Origin: CAVUWL01 sp963700105 | GTDB lineage: Bacteria; Actinomycetota; Thermoleophilia; Solirubrobacterales; 70-9 | Assembly (NCBI GenBank): GCA_963700105.1 | Contig: CAVOWL010000004.1 | Location: forward strand, 868,001-932,000 | DNA length: 64,000 nt | Direction of reading: 5' to 3' | Shown here: positions 8,447 to 19,558 of the stretch, piece after piece | How positions within the stretch are numbered: position 1 is the first letter of the stretch | How the letters are laid out: each line of letters starts with the position of its first letter | Translations under genes and position numbers: made by a program | Notes under the pieces: generated by a model | Databases searched by the model: none | What the model saw: only the letters and a program-made list of their open reading frames with translations | Told to the model about the DNA's origin: nothing

Positions 8447-8983
8447 TCAGCCGGCGCCGGCGCGATCGGGATGCGCCAGGCAGCGATCCTCGACCCCCAG
8501 CGCGAGGTTTGCAAAGTGCCGCGAAACGACGCTCACCCTGATCGTCTCCCCGTACCAGCAGGCCCTCCTCACGTAGGCCTTGACCGCGTAGCGCCCCGCC
8601 GCCAGCTCGAAGCTGAAGTGCCCGCCCGATGGTTCACCCTGGGCGACGATCCTCGGCTCGCCGACGCGGTGCACGACAAGGTGGGCGTCGGGGCCGTTGT
8701 AGAGGGGAAGCGAGGGGACGATCGGCATGCAGCCACCCCTGGTGCAGACCCCCGGGTTGGGACTGGGCTGCAGCGGACAGGCGATCAGCGCCGGGGAGGA
8801 TCGCTGCGGGCAGATGACCAGATCAGCGCAGATTGGCGGGGGCGGGCAGCTTGGGATGCAGCCGCTGGCGCAGCTCGCGTCATAGACCTCGCCCCGAATC
8901 CCGCTCCGCGCTGCCGCCTGCGCGGCGCCCGAAAACAGCGAGACTGCAAGGAGAGAAATTCCCAGGATTGCGGCTCGAAACAT
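8447..8983 (-). CDS. Exported Cys-rich protein with a carboxypeptidase-regulatory-like domain
   Basis: 178 aa from the ATG at 8983, which begins a clear signal peptide (MFRAAILGISLLAVSLFSGA, cleavage near AQA). The mature part starts GIRGEVYDASC, has a Cys/Pro-rich insert with at least seven cysteines (about residues 38-85), then HLVVHRVGE and HFSFELAAGRYAVKAYVRR, a pattern typical of small transthyretin/carboxypeptidase-regulatory-like beta domains. The frame stays open upstream, but those 71 residues do not look like protein. Function unknown; it converges on the fadE gene. Confidence 0.6.
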   Translation of the reverse strand: MFRAAILGISLLAVSLFSGAAQAAARSGIRGEVYDASCASGCIPSCPPPPICADLVICPQRSSPALIACPLQPSPNPGVCTRGGCMPIVPSLPLYNGPDAHLVVHRVGEPRIVAQGEPSGGHFSFELAAGRYAVKAYVRRACWYGETIRVSVVSRHFANLALGVEDRCLAHPDRAGAG

Positions 8984-9222
8984 CACTTCGAGGCTACTCC
9001 CCAAGGGCCACAATCCAGCCCGAACAACCGACTCGCCAAGTGCGCGCGGCGCTCTTGGCCCAGGCTCCACCGCCCGCTCCCAAAGCGGACGGTGAGGCGG
9101 AAACCCAGGAACCGCCACCCCGGTTCTGATCGCGCTCGGCGCGGCCCACGAGGAGACTCGGCCGAGCCCCGGCGCCCCTCCTTCCATATAAGTCACCTAG
9201 CGAGGATGAAGCGCATCCCCTC

Positions 9223-10692
9223 ATGAACCTGATCGAAGACCTGATGGAAACCAAACCGGCCTCGCGGCTGGGGATCGTCGCGATCGACGCTGAAGGTGGG
9301 CGCCGCGACTGGCATTTCGGTGAGCTGATCGCCCGCTCGGCCGGGCTCTCCGGGGCCTTCGCGGCGCGCGGAGTGCGACGCGGCGATGTCGTGATGACCC
9401 TGATTGGAAACCGAATCGAGTGGGTGCTGACGCTGCTCGCCTGCTGGAGGATGGGCGCGATCGCGCTTCCTTGCAACGTGCAGCTTCGCCGTCACGATCT
9501 CGACCTCCGCGTCCTCGCCGCAGCACCGAAGCTCTGCGTTGGCGAGGAGGATCTGCTTGCCGAGCTGCCCGCCGACACGGCGACGATGACGATGGCTGAG
9601 GTCGCCGCCGTCTTGGATGAGGACCGCGAGCAGGAGATCCCCGCAAACGTAGAGGAAATGGAGGCCGAGGACCCGGCCCTGATCGTATTTACCTCCGGTA
9701 CCAGCGGCGAGCCGCGCGGCGTCCTACACGCCTACCGCTATCTGTTCGGCCAGCGCCTACAGGCAGAGCACTGGCTTGGCTCGCGCCCGGGTGAGCTGGT
9801 TTGGTGCACCACGGCGACGGGTTGGTCGAAGTCAGCCCGCAACGTCTTTTTGGCTCCATGGCTGACCGGCGCCGCCGCGGTCATTCATAACGGCCGCTTT
9901 GAGCCAGGCGAGCGGCTCCTAATCGCCGAGTCGCTGGGAGTCAACGTGCTCTGCCAGGCGCCCACCGAGTACCGAATGCTGGCCAAGCGATCCGAGCTGC
10001 GCCCGGTCGACAGCCTGCGACGGATGGTCTCCGCCGGGGAGCCGTTGGAGACCGAGACGATCGCGGCCTTCGCCGAGGCGATGGGATTGGAACCAGCCGA
10101 TGGCTACGGACAGACCGAGACCGGCCAGGTCACCGGCAACTTAAGCGGCGAGCCGATCCGGCGGGGATCGATGGGCAAACCCCTACCTGGCATCGAGACC
10201 CGCATCGTCGCTGGCGAGCTGCAGGTTCGGGTCGCCTCCACCCCAACCTTCTTTTCCCGCTACCTCGATGGCGAGCGCTTTGAGGGCGAGTGGTGGGGCA
10301 GCGGCGACCTGGTTCGCGTCGCCGAGGACGGCTACCTCTTCTTTGAGGGACGAGACGACGACATCATCCTTTCCTCCGGATACCGGATCGGACCATTTGA
10401 GGTGGAGTCCGCCCTCCTCTCTCACCCCGATGTCGCCGAGGCCGCCGCGGTCGCGGCACCCGACCCCGAGCGCGGTGCCGTGGTGCGCGCGATCGTCATA
10501 CCGCGAAACCGAGAGCCCAGCCAGGAGCTGGCCCAGGAGCTCCAACAGCACTGCAAATCGATCACCGCTCCCTACAAGTTCCCCCGTATCGTCGAGTTCG
10601 CCACCGAGTTGCCGAAGACCGCAAGCGGCAAGATCAAACGGGCGCAACTGCGAGAGGGTGGGCCCGGGGGGCAAGCTGAGGCGGATTGCTGA
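9223..10692 (+). CDS. AMP-forming acyl-CoA synthetase (medium-chain-like)
   Basis: A 489-aa ANL-superfamily ligase that activates a carboxylic acid to acyl-AMP and then acyl-CoA. Motifs in order: IVFTSGTSGEPRGVLH (phosphate loop, with Arg in place of the usual Lys), DGYGQTETG, WWGSGDLV, the hinge region SSGYRIGPFEVE, and the catalytic Lys in PKTASGKIKR. The layout resembles medium-chain acyl-CoA synthetases. It follows the beta-oxidation cluster and could supply it with acyl-CoA. The ATG at 9223 has no strong ribosome site. Confidence 0.87.
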   Translation: MNLIEDLMETKPASRLGIVAIDAEGGRRDWHFGELIARSAGLSGAFAARGVRRGDVVMTLIGNRIEWVLTLLACWRMGAIALPCNVQLRRHDLDLRVLAAAPKLCVGEEDLLAELPADTATMTMAEVAAVLDEDREQEIPANVEEMEAEDPALIVFTSGTSGEPRGVLHAYRYLFGQRLQAEHWLGSRPGELVWCTTATGWSKSARNVFLAPWLTGAAAVIHNGRFEPGERLLIAESLGVNVLCQAPTEYRMLAKRSELRPVDSLRRMVSAGEPLETETIAAFAEAMGLEPADGYGQTETGQVTGNLSGEPIRRGSMGKPLPGIETRIVAGELQVRVASTPTFFSRYLDGERFEGEWWGSGDLVRVAEDGYLFFEGRDDDIILSSGYRIGPFEVESALLSHPDVAEAAAVAAPDPERGAVVRAIVIPRNREPSQELAQELQQHCKSITAPYKFPRIVEFATELPKTASGKIKRAQLREGGPGGQAEADC

Positions 10693-10728
10693 TCAACCGG
10701 ACCGCACGCCCGAGGCGAAACCAGAGCG

Positions 10729-12126
10729 GTGATCGCGTCGGCTCGATTAGTCTTGGCGCAGATGGCTGAGATCGACCCCAAGCGAGTCGCCGCGCTGACC
10801 GAGGCCCAGCAGGAGCGTTTTCGAAACGCAACCGGGCGCTCGGCGCAAACCTTTGAGCGCGCGGTAAAGGTGATGCCCAACGGAGTTCCGTCCTCCTTTC
10901 AGTCCGCCGATCCGTGGCCGGTCTATCTGAAACGGGGCAAGGGAAGCCGCGTCTGGGACGTCGATGACAACGAGTACGTCGACTTCCACAATGGCTTCGG
11001 GGTGATGTGCATCGGCCACGCGAACCCGACCGTCGGCGCCGCGGTCAAGGCGCGAATCGATGAAGGCACCCACTTCGCCGCACCCACCGATGGCTCGATT
11101 GCCGTCGCCACCGAGCTGAGCCGCCGCTTCGGTCTTCACCAATGGCGCTTTAACAACTCCGGAACCGAGGCGACGATGGACGCCGTCCACCTCGCCCGCG
11201 GCGCCACCGGCCGCGACACGATCCTAAAGATTGAGGGCTCCTACCACGGCCATCACGATTCGGTGATGGTCTCGGTCTACCCGCCGCTTGAGGCGCTCGG
11301 GGCTCGCGATGACCCGATCAGCGTCCCCTACGGCGCCGGCGTCCCAGAGGCGATGACCTCGCTGACGCGAGCGGTCCCCTACAACGACGCCGAGGCGCTT
11401 GAGAGCGTGCTGGAGAAGATCGGCGAGCAGGTGGCCGGGCTGATCATGGAGCCGGCGATGATGAACATCAACATCATCCCGCCGCGGCCGGGATACCTGC
11501 AGCGGGTCCGCGAGCTGACCGAGCGCCACGGCGTCAAGTTGATCTTTGACGAGGTAAAGACCGGTGCGACGATCTCCGCCGGCGGCGCCACCGCCCGCTT
11601 CGGCGTGCTCCCCGACCTGATCACCCTGGCAAAGGCAAGCTGCGGCGGCTACCCCGGCGCGGCGATCGGCATGAGCGAGGAGCTGGCCGCCCTGGTCGCC
11701 GATGGGACGGTCAAGCAGTACGGGACCTTCAACGGCAACCCCCTGGTGATGGCGGCAGCCGAGGCGACCCTGACCGAAGTGCTGACCGATCAGGTCTATG
11801 AGAACTTCGAGGCGACCAACGCGCGCCTACTCGGTGGCTGCCAGGCGATCATCGAGCGCTACGGCCTACCCGCCTACACAGAGGGCCTCGGGGCCAAGGG
11901 CTGCGTGATCTTCTCCCCCAAGCGGATGTATGAGTACCGCGACTACCTAAGCGACGTCGACGATGAGCTCTCGGCCCTGGCCTGGCTTTACCACATGAAC
12001 CATGGGATCTTCATGACTCCGGGGACCGAGGAGGAGTGGACGCTCTCGATCGCCCACAGCGAGGAGGACCTGCAGCGCTACCTCGACGCCTTCGAGGCCT
12101 TCGCCAGCGACGTCACCGAGAGCTAG
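10729..12126 (+). CDS. Class III aminotransferase of the glutamate-1-semialdehyde aminomutase type
   Basis: A 465-aa PLP enzyme. N-terminal PNGVPSSFQ and GKGSRVWDVDDNEYVDF, the phosphate-binding NNSGTEATMDAVHLAR, SYHGHHD, the Asp in IFDEVKTG and the PLP lysine in TLAKASCGGYPGAA match the HemL-like subgroup. Whether it makes 5-aminolevulinate is doubtful: no haem genes are near and the C-terminus is longer than in HemL. A homologue acting on another amino acid is as likely. The start may be GTG 10729 or ATG 10762; neither has a convincing ribosome site. It begins 36 bases after the acyl-CoA synthetase. Confidence 0.8.
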   Translation: MIASARLVLAQMAEIDPKRVAALTEAQQERFRNATGRSAQTFERAVKVMPNGVPSSFQSADPWPVYLKRGKGSRVWDVDDNEYVDFHNGFGVMCIGHANPTVGAAVKARIDEGTHFAAPTDGSIAVATELSRRFGLHQWRFNNSGTEATMDAVHLARGATGRDTILKIEGSYHGHHDSVMVSVYPPLEALGARDDPISVPYGAGVPEAMTSLTRAVPYNDAEALESVLEKIGEQVAGLIMEPAMMNINIIPPRPGYLQRVRELTERHGVKLIFDEVKTGATISAGGATARFGVLPDLITLAKASCGGYPGAAIGMSEELAALVADGTVKQYGTFNGNPLVMAAAEATLTEVLTDQVYENFEATNARLLGGCQAIIERYGLPAYTEGLGAKGCVIFSPKRMYEYRDYLSDVDDELSALAWLYHMNHGIFMTPGTEEEWTLSIAHSEEDLQRYLDAFEAFASDVTES

Positions 12127-12136
12127 GGCGAGGGCC

Positions 12137-13606
12137 TCAGGCGGCCAGTGCCTCGGCGGCGTCGACGGGGCGGCCGAGGAAGTAGCCCTGGGCCATGTCG
12201 ACCCCGTAGCCACGCAGCAACTGCGCGGTCTCATCATCTTGGACGTACTCGGCGATCGTCGTCTTGCCGAGCCCGCGCGCGACCTGCACAATCGCCTGCA
12301 CGGTGAGCTGATCGGCGTCGCTGCTCGGCATATCGCGAATGAAGGCGCCGTCGATCTTGATCAGGTCGAAGGGGATCGCTTTGAGGTAGTGAAAGGGTCC
12401 AAAACCCGCCCCGTAGTCATCGATTGCGACCTGACAACCGAACTCGGTGATCCGATCGGCGAAGCTGGCGGCCGCGTCTAGGTCGTTGACCCTCGCCGTC
12501 TCGGTGATCTCAAAGGTGCATCGCCTCGGGTCGGCGTCACCCTCATCGAGGCGGCGCTCGATGAACTCGAGCACCGAGAGATCGGTGATCGAGGCCCCGG
12601 AGAGGTTGATGTGAAGCCTGACCGGCTGACCGGCCCTCTCGCGCTCCCCGAGCAGCTCAAGGGCGTGGGCGACCACCCAGCGATCGAGCTCCTGCACCAT
12701 TCCCGAACGCTCGGCGACTTCGATGAAGGAGGAGGCCGGCAGCAGCTCGCCGTTATCCCCGGTCATCCGCAGGAGCAGCTCATAGCGCTCGATCCCACCC
12801 GAGGTGAGGCTGCGAATCGGCTGGGTGTGAAGGCTGAGGCGGTCGTTGGTGAGGGCGTCGCGAATCCGCGCCGACGTGGTTTTTGCGCCAATCGCGTAGC
12901 GCTTGGGCTCGCCCGGATCCTGAAAAAGCGAGATCTGGTTGCGCCCGTCTTCCTTGGCCTGATACATCGCCTGATCGGCGGCGATCAGGACCGCCTCGGG
13001 GCCGATCTCGTGGTTGGCTCCAAACATCGTAATTCCGAGGCTGATCGTCGCCGCGGGCAGGCCATTCTCCCCGCTCTCTGCAATCTGGGCTCGCAGGTCC
13101 TCCCCCAGCTGCAGCGCCCCGGCGGTGTCGGTTTGCGGCATCAACACCGCAAACTCATCGCCGGAGAGGCGGGCGACGATGTCGGTGGCCCGGACCCGCT
13201 CGCCCAAAACCGCGGCCACCCGGCGGATCAACTGATCACCGGCGTGGTGGCCATGGGCGTCGTTGATCGCCTTGAGCCCGTCGATATCGATGATCATCAC
13301 CGCGCCCTGGCCGCCGTAGCGGGCGGTGAAGGAGACGAATTGATCGAGTTCAGCCCGAAAGCGGCGGCGGTCAAGCAGACCGGTGAGGGAGTCGTGGTCG
13401 GCGAGATAGCGCAGCTGAGCCTCGGTTCTCTCGGCCTCCGCCAAGGCCGCCAAGATGACCTTGCGATCCTCTGGCTCGAGTTTCTCCAGCACCGTCTCAA
13501 TTGCCACGGCGCTTTGATTTCGAAGTCGTTGGAGTGCCACCCCTAGAACGTAGAGCTTTGCGGGCGCCGGCGAGTGCCTTGGCTGCAGCCGCGGGGCTCT
13601 GCGCAC
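12137..13606 (-). CDS. Diguanylate cyclase/phosphodiesterase (GGDEF-EAL)
   Basis: A 489-aa cytoplasmic c-di-GMP protein: a short helical N-terminus (1-70), GGDEF domain (about 70-225) and EAL domain (about 235-485). The cyclase signature is SGDEF (148-152), which usually retains activity. The EAL domain has YELLLRM, LHINLSG, FEITET, AIDDYGAG, LIKIDG and AQGYFLG; most metal and catalytic residues are kept, although EAL itself is ELL. No sensor or transmembrane segment is visible. Divergent from the DUF255 gene, with 63 bases between the starts. The GTG start is uncertain. Confidence 0.85.
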   Translation of the reverse strand: MRRAPRLQPRHSPAPAKLYVLGVALQRLRNQSAVAIETVLEKLEPEDRKVILAALAEAERTEAQLRYLADHDSLTGLLDRRRFRAELDQFVSFTARYGGQGAVMIIDIDGLKAINDAHGHHAGDQLIRRVAAVLGERVRATDIVARLSGDEFAVLMPQTDTAGALQLGEDLRAQIAESGENGLPAATISLGITMFGANHEIGPEAVLIAADQAMYQAKEDGRNQISLFQDPGEPKRYAIGAKTTSARIRDALTNDRLSLHTQPIRSLTSGGIERYELLLRMTGDNGELLPASSFIEVAERSGMVQELDRWVVAHALELLGERERAGQPVRLHINLSGASITDLSVLEFIERRLDEGDADPRRCTFEITETARVNDLDAAASFADRITEFGCQVAIDDYGAGFGPFHYLKAIPFDLIKIDGAFIRDMPSSDADQLTVQAIVQVARGLGKTTIAEYVQDDETAQLLRGYGVDMAQGYFLGRPVDAAEALAA

Positions 13607-13669
13607 AAGTTTCAGCGAGACTCAGCCACCAATAGTGTGCCCCAAGGCGCCGCTGGGTAGCCTCAACCA

Positions 13670-15637
<1,968 letters not shown>

Positions 15638-15652
<15 letters not shown>

Positions 15653-16990
15653 GAAGTTCTCAATCTCAAACGGCGTTACCTGCACCCGGTAATCGTCCCA
15701 CTCCTGGCGCTTTATCTCGACGAAGCGGCGAAAGGTGTGCTCGCCGAGGGTGCGCAGGACGAGCTCAGACTCCGCCGCGATCTCGATCGCCTCGCCCAGA
15801 GTCGAGGGCAGCTGCTCGATCCCCTGGTGGGCGAGCTCCTCCTGGGAGAGGTGGTAGAGGTTTTGCTCCATCGGCTCGGGCAGCTCATAGCCCTTCTCGA
15901 CGCCTTCCAGGCCCGCCTGCAGCATACCGGCGAAGCACAGGTAGGGATTGCAGGCAGGGTCGGGACAGCGCAGCTCGGCCCGCGTCGCTCCCTCCTTGCC
16001 GGGGTGATAGAGCGGCACCCGGATCAGCGCCGAGCGGTTGCGGCGTGACCAGGCGAGATACACGGGGGCCTCATAGCCCGGCACCAGGCGCTTGTAGGAG
16101 TTGACCCACTGGGCGAAGAGCGGCGCGATCTCGCGCGCGTGCTTGAGCTGTCCGGCGATGAAGGACTTCGCCGTCGCCGAGAGGAAGTAGGGGTCATCGC
16201 CGTCATAGAAGGCGTTTTTGCCGTCCTTTGCGAGGGACTGGTGAACGTGCATCCCCGAGCCGTTCTCGCCGAACAGCGGCTTCGGCATGAAGGTGGCGTG
16301 CCAGCCGTATTTCATCGCGTACTCCTTGACCACAATCCGATAGGTCATGCAGTCATCGGCCATCTCAAGCGCGTTCTTGTAGCGCATGTCGACCTCGTGC
16401 TGGGATGGACCGACCTCATGGTGGGTGTACTCAACGTGGATGCCCATCTTCTCTAGCGCCAACACCGTCTCGCGGCGCAGGTCAGAGCCGGCATCGAGCG
16501 TGGTCAGATCGAAGTAGCCGCCCTCATCGAGTACCTCGGGCACCCCTGCGGGCGGTTTGGCGGACCGGAAGTAGAAGTACTCGAGCTCGGGACCGACGTT
16601 ATAGCCATCAAAGCCGAGCTCCTCAGCCCGCTTCAGGGCCCGCCGCAAGATCCAGCGTGGATCACCCTCATAAGCGCCACCGCCGGGCACCCGGATGTCG
16701 CAGAACATGCGCGCCACGGCATTTTGCTCCTCGGGGCGCCAGGGAACCAGGGCGAAGGTCGAGGGGTCGGGCATCGCGATCATGTCGGACTCCTCGATCG
16801 GGTTAAAGCCGGTGATCGAGGAGCCATCGAATCCCATGCCGCCGTCGAAGGCATCCTCCAGCTCGGCGGCATTGATGGAGAAGCTCTTCAGCTGTCCGAG
16901 CACGTCGGTGAACCAGAGACGCACAAAGCGGACGTCGCTTTCCTTGACGATCTCGATCACCTCGGCGGCGCTTTTGGGTTGCTCTGGCAT
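15638..16990 (-). CDS. glnA: Type I glutamine synthetase
   Basis: 450 aa from the ATG at 16990, which has GGAG five bases upstream; a 12-residue extension from 17026 is unlikely. It makes glutamine from glutamate, ammonia and ATP. Motifs: VRFVRLWFTDVLGQ, FDGSSITGF, GPELEYF, the ATP-binding GSGMHVHQSL, and NRSALIRVPLY. The short length and NLYHLSQEEL at the site where GSI-beta has its adenylylated Tyr (NLYDLP) point to a GSI-alpha-type enzyme without adenylylation control. Convergent with the DUF255 gene. Confidence 0.92.
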
Positions 16991-17122
16991 TGCGGGCTCC
17001 TTCGACTTGTGCGCGAGAGGGCGCAACGATAGGCGAAGTGAACCGAGTGGGTTCCATCCGACGTATTACGGGTAGCAAATAGAGGCGGGCCCGAGTTGCG
17101 AAGTGGGCCAAAAACAGGTATA

Positions 17123-17139
17123 ACTTACTCCAAGTAAGT
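17123..17139. promoter_or_regulatory. Small inverted repeat in the glnA/AhpD-like divergent promoter region
   Basis: ACTTAC (17123-17128) and GTAAGT (17134-17139) are separated by five bases, inside a locally AT-rich stretch between the divergent starts at 16990 and 17223. TATAAC at 17119-17124 could serve as a -10 element. The repeat is short, so this is only a candidate operator. Confidence 0.25.
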
Positions 17140-17222
17140 AAGAGGCTCAAAGTAAAGTAAAGGCCACGTAAAGGCTCTGTGAAGCGGAATCCGCCGAGTC
17201 AGAGCCGAAAGCAGGTAGCGAC

Positions 17223-17789
17223 GTGACAGTAAAAACAGCAGTCAGCAGGTTTCAGATCCACGACGAGCTAACCGCCCCCGAGGAGACCGCGCCCCTGATC
17301 AAAAGCATCCAGGCCGCCGGCGGCGCGGTGACCAAGTTCGTCGGTGTTCTCGCCGGCTCACCGGCGGTGATGCGCGCCTATACCCGGATGCGCTCGGAGT
17401 TGCGCGGCGGCGTCCTGGCGCAGGCTACGCGCGAGCGAATCGCGCTGGCCGTAGCCGAGCACCGCGAGGACACCTACAGCATCGCCCAATACGCGATCTC
17501 GGCGCGACGGGCCGGACTCGGCCTCGATGAGGTATCTCGTGCCCGCAGCTTCAGCTCGGCAGACCCGAAGGAGGCAGCGCTACTGGAGTACCTACAAGCA
17601 GCGCTTGTGGCCGACGGGCCGCCGCCGATCTATCTGCTCGAGGAGGCACGCGAGATCGGTTGGAGCGATGAGGAGATCCTCGAGGCGCTCGGCCACCTGG
17701 CCCTGAGCGAGTTCCAAAGCCTGATCGCGAGCGCCGCCGCGCTGCCCCAGGATCAGGCGACCCCCAGGGTGCTGCCCTCCGCCGCCTAG
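17223..17789 (+). CDS. AhpD/carboxymuconolactone-decarboxylase-like protein lacking the CxxC site
   Basis: A 188-aa all-helical AhpD-like protein. RERIALAVAEHREDTYSIAQ aligns with the AhpD helix that normally reads E-x4-C-x2-C-x3-H; both cysteines are absent (TYSI), so peroxidase-type chemistry is unlikely. Related uncharacterised carboxymuconolactone-decarboxylase-family proteins also vary here. The GTG start follows AGG at about -9. Divergent from glnA. Function unknown. Confidence 0.7.
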   Translation: MTVKTAVSRFQIHDELTAPEETAPLIKSIQAAGGAVTKFVGVLAGSPAVMRAYTRMRSELRGGVLAQATRERIALAVAEHREDTYSIAQYAISARRAGLGLDEVSRARSFSSADPKEAALLEYLQAALVADGPPPIYLLEEAREIGWSDEEILEALGHLALSEFQSLIASAAALPQDQATPRVLPSAA

Positions 17790-17864
17790 GGCGGCCCTCA
17801 AAGGTCAAGGCCAAGCGCGGCGAGCGGCCTTCCGGGCAGCTCATTCTTTCCCCCCGGGTCAGAT

Positions 17865-17901
17865 CCTCTGCCTTCGCCCCCCTCGGGGGCGGAGGCAGAG
17901 G
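17865..17901. terminator. Strong 17-bp hairpin between convergent genes
   Basis: Bases 17865-17881 pair with 17885-17901 (left arm CCTCTGCCTTCGCCCCC) with one G-U wobble and a 3-base loop. It lies between the plus-strand AhpD-like gene and the minus-strand exported protein, so it could stop transcription from both sides. No T-tract follows, so it may not work alone. Confidence 0.6.
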
Positions 17902-17935
17902 GCACTTGGCCTAACGCGGCGGCCGGCTGCGGCGC

Positions 17936-18667
17936 TCAGCCTTCCTCAGAGAGGGTGGCTGTATAGAGCAACCGCGCCGTGGAGTAGAGACAACCATAGG
18001 TCGCCCGCCTGCCGATCCCGCTCTGGGGCAGGCCTTGGCGAACGTCGGTTGAGTTGGTGCATTTCCCCGGGAGGCGACTTGCCCGCCAGACGTTATTGGC
18101 CGGCAGGCCCTCGGCGAAAGCCGGAGCCCAGGTGGGGACGGTGATGCCAACGATGTCGCCCTTTTGCACCTTTATGTTGGCCACGAATTTGACGGTCTGA
18201 CCCAGGTAGGGGCTGAGCACGTGAATCGCTCCCTGGCTGACCAGGCTAAAGCGGGGCGGGTTGGTGCCCGTAACGCGCTTCAGGATCGCCAGACGTGCCT
18301 CGGGTGGGGTGCCGAAGAAACCGTTGAAAAAGGCGCGCTGTTTGGGTGTTGGCTGGGCCAGGTTCAGGGTCCAATCGGTGATCCTTCCTTCGCGGCGGAT
18401 GTTGAAGGGAAGGTTGGTTTGTCCGTTATTGAGCTGAAATCCGGTGACGCTGCCGATCGCCTGGCAGGGCAGCCCGGGGCAGGAGGGAGCCGGGGTGGCG
18501 CCGGTCTGACCGAGGGTGACGGTGGTATGGGCCGTTCCCGAGGCAGCGGCGCCGCCTACCAGCGCGACCAGCACGATGAGGACCCCCGCCGTCAGGCTCG
18601 CGCCCGCGAGTCGAGCGCGCTTTCGATTCCAAATAGCGCGCGGCGCTCCGTGGGAATTCCTCAACAT
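17936..18667 (-). CDS. Exported protein of unknown function
   Basis: 243 aa; a basic N-terminus (NRKRARLAG) followed by a 20-residue hydrophobic segment (ASLTAGVLIVLVALVGGAAA) acts as signal peptide or anchor. The mature domain contains CPGLPCQAIGSVTGFQ, TDWTLNLAQPT and GDIVGITVPTWAP, probably an all-beta extracellular domain; a Cys pair near the start and another (GKC, YGC) may form disulfides. The ATG has GGAG eight bases upstream. No function is recognised. Confidence 0.65.
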   Translation of the reverse strand: MLRNSHGAPRAIWNRKRARLAGASLTAGVLIVLVALVGGAAASGTAHTTVTLGQTGATPAPSCPGLPCQAIGSVTGFQLNNGQTNLPFNIRREGRITDWTLNLAQPTPKQRAFFNGFFGTPPEARLAILKRVTGTNPPRFSLVSQGAIHVLSPYLGQTVKFVANIKVQKGDIVGITVPTWAPAFAEGLPANNVWRASRLPGKCTNSTDVRQGLPQSGIGRRATYGCLYSTARLLYTATLSEEG

Positions 18668-18742
18668 GCCCTAGCTCCTCTCGTAGACAATTCGGCCAAA
18701 CAGGGGAGGTTAGCCGGCGGAGCGGCCGGGCAGGTCCCGAGC

Positions 18743-19258
18743 TCAGTGTTTGGCGGAGCTGAGGGCGACGGCGTATTGAACCTGGCCGGCACCAGTGAAG
18801 CCGAGCGCGAGGCGCGCCCCGTTGGTCAGATCCCACGAATTTCCCCTCGTGTAGGGGCCGCGATCGATCACCTGGGTGACCAGGAGGTGACCGTGGTAGG
18901 CAAATTTTACCGTCGTCCCGCAGGGAAGCGTCCGGTTGGCGACGCCGATCGTGTCGGGACGCAGGTCCTCTCCACAGGCGGTGTGGCGCCCATACAGACC
19001 GGGGCCATACCAGGTGGCTCCGGCGCTTCGCATTGGAGTGAAGGCGAGGTTTTCGGCGGCCGCTTCGGCGCCGCCGGGGAGGAGACTTGAGGCGCCGCCG
19101 GTCGAGGCCTGGGCAGGAGCTGCCCCGAAACCGCTGGCGGTGATCGCGAGGACGGCGAGCGGCGCAAACCAGCCAAGGACGGCGCCCAAGCGCCGGGCTA
19201 TGGAACCCGCGGGTCGTTGCTCGTCTTGCCGCTCAGGGCGGTCTTTGCCTGTCTGCAT
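18743..19258 (-). CDS. RlpA-like double-psi beta-barrel exported protein
   Basis: A 171-aa protein with a basic N-terminus and hydrophobic signal segment (WFAPLAVLAITASGF, cleavage near AQA). The mature domain is a DPBB: ATWYGPGLYGRHTACG, DTIGVANRTLPCGTTVKF and VIDRGPYTRGNSWDLTNGA match RlpA-type proteins that bind or cleave peptidoglycan. The putative catalytic Asp in VIDRGPY is present; two Cys could form a disulfide. It sits directly behind a c-di-AMP riboswitch on the same strand, a typical arrangement for actinobacterial wall-lytic genes. Confidence 0.85.
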   Translation of the reverse strand: MQTGKDRPERQDEQRPAGSIARRLGAVLGWFAPLAVLAITASGFGAAPAQASTGGASSLLPGGAEAAAENLAFTPMRSAGATWYGPGLYGRHTACGEDLRPDTIGVANRTLPCGTTVKFAYHGHLLVTQVIDRGPYTRGNSWDLTNGARLALGFTGAGQVQYAVALSSAKH

Positions 19259-19267
19259 TCTCTTTCC

Positions 19268-19392
19268 TGACGCTTGCGGGGTTAGCTGACGGGCTCGCGC
19301 TGAAAGAGCTGCGCTACGCGGCAGATGCCGACGATTCGCCCCAACTTTTGGGTCCCCCGCTCTCTGCGATATGTAGGCAGAGATTCAGCGGA
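19268..19392 (-). promoter_or_regulatory. c-di-AMP riboswitch (ydaO/yuaA class)
   Basis: Read on the minus strand, this leader has the conserved blocks of the ydaO-yuaA class in the right order: CGCTGAATCTCTGCC at the 5' side, GCGGGGGACCCA, GGGGCGAATC, then GAGCCCGTCAGCTAACC and the terminal CCCGCAAGCGTC. It ends about 10 bases before the RlpA-like start. The class turns genes off when c-di-AMP is high, linking wall hydrolysis to osmotic or c-di-AMP status. Identified by eye against remembered consensus blocks. Confidence 0.85.
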
Positions 19393-19528
19393 AGTTGGCG
19401 GCAGGTTAGCAAAGGCTAAGACGGAATTTTGTAAATGGGTTGCTTTGGCTACGGACATGCCCATTGCATCGGCTTCGCGCCGGCACCTTTCAGCCCTGCA
19501 CGCGCGCGCCCGGTTTAGCGCGCCAATA

Positions 19529-19556
19529 GGAAGGGCCCCCTCGCGGGGACCCTTCC
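19529..19556 (-). terminator. Hairpin terminator after RNase P RNA
   Basis: A 12-bp stem (19529-19540 with 19545-19556, loop TCGC) with a single G-U pair lies just beyond the rnpB 3' end on the minus strand. The T-tract is weak. Confidence 0.6.
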
Positions 19557-19558
19557 CT

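Noticed and set aside
8327..9226. 299-codon plus-strand frame after the second acyl-CoA dehydrogenase
   Set aside because: Overlaps the dehydrogenase end in another frame and is antisense to an exported protein with a good signal peptide.
10729..12126. Assignment as haem-pathway HemL
   Set aside because: Only family-level motifs are clear and no haem genes are nearby; kept as aminomutase-like.
17865..17901. Small RNA gene
   Set aside because: A single long hairpin between convergent genes is better explained as a bidirectional terminator.
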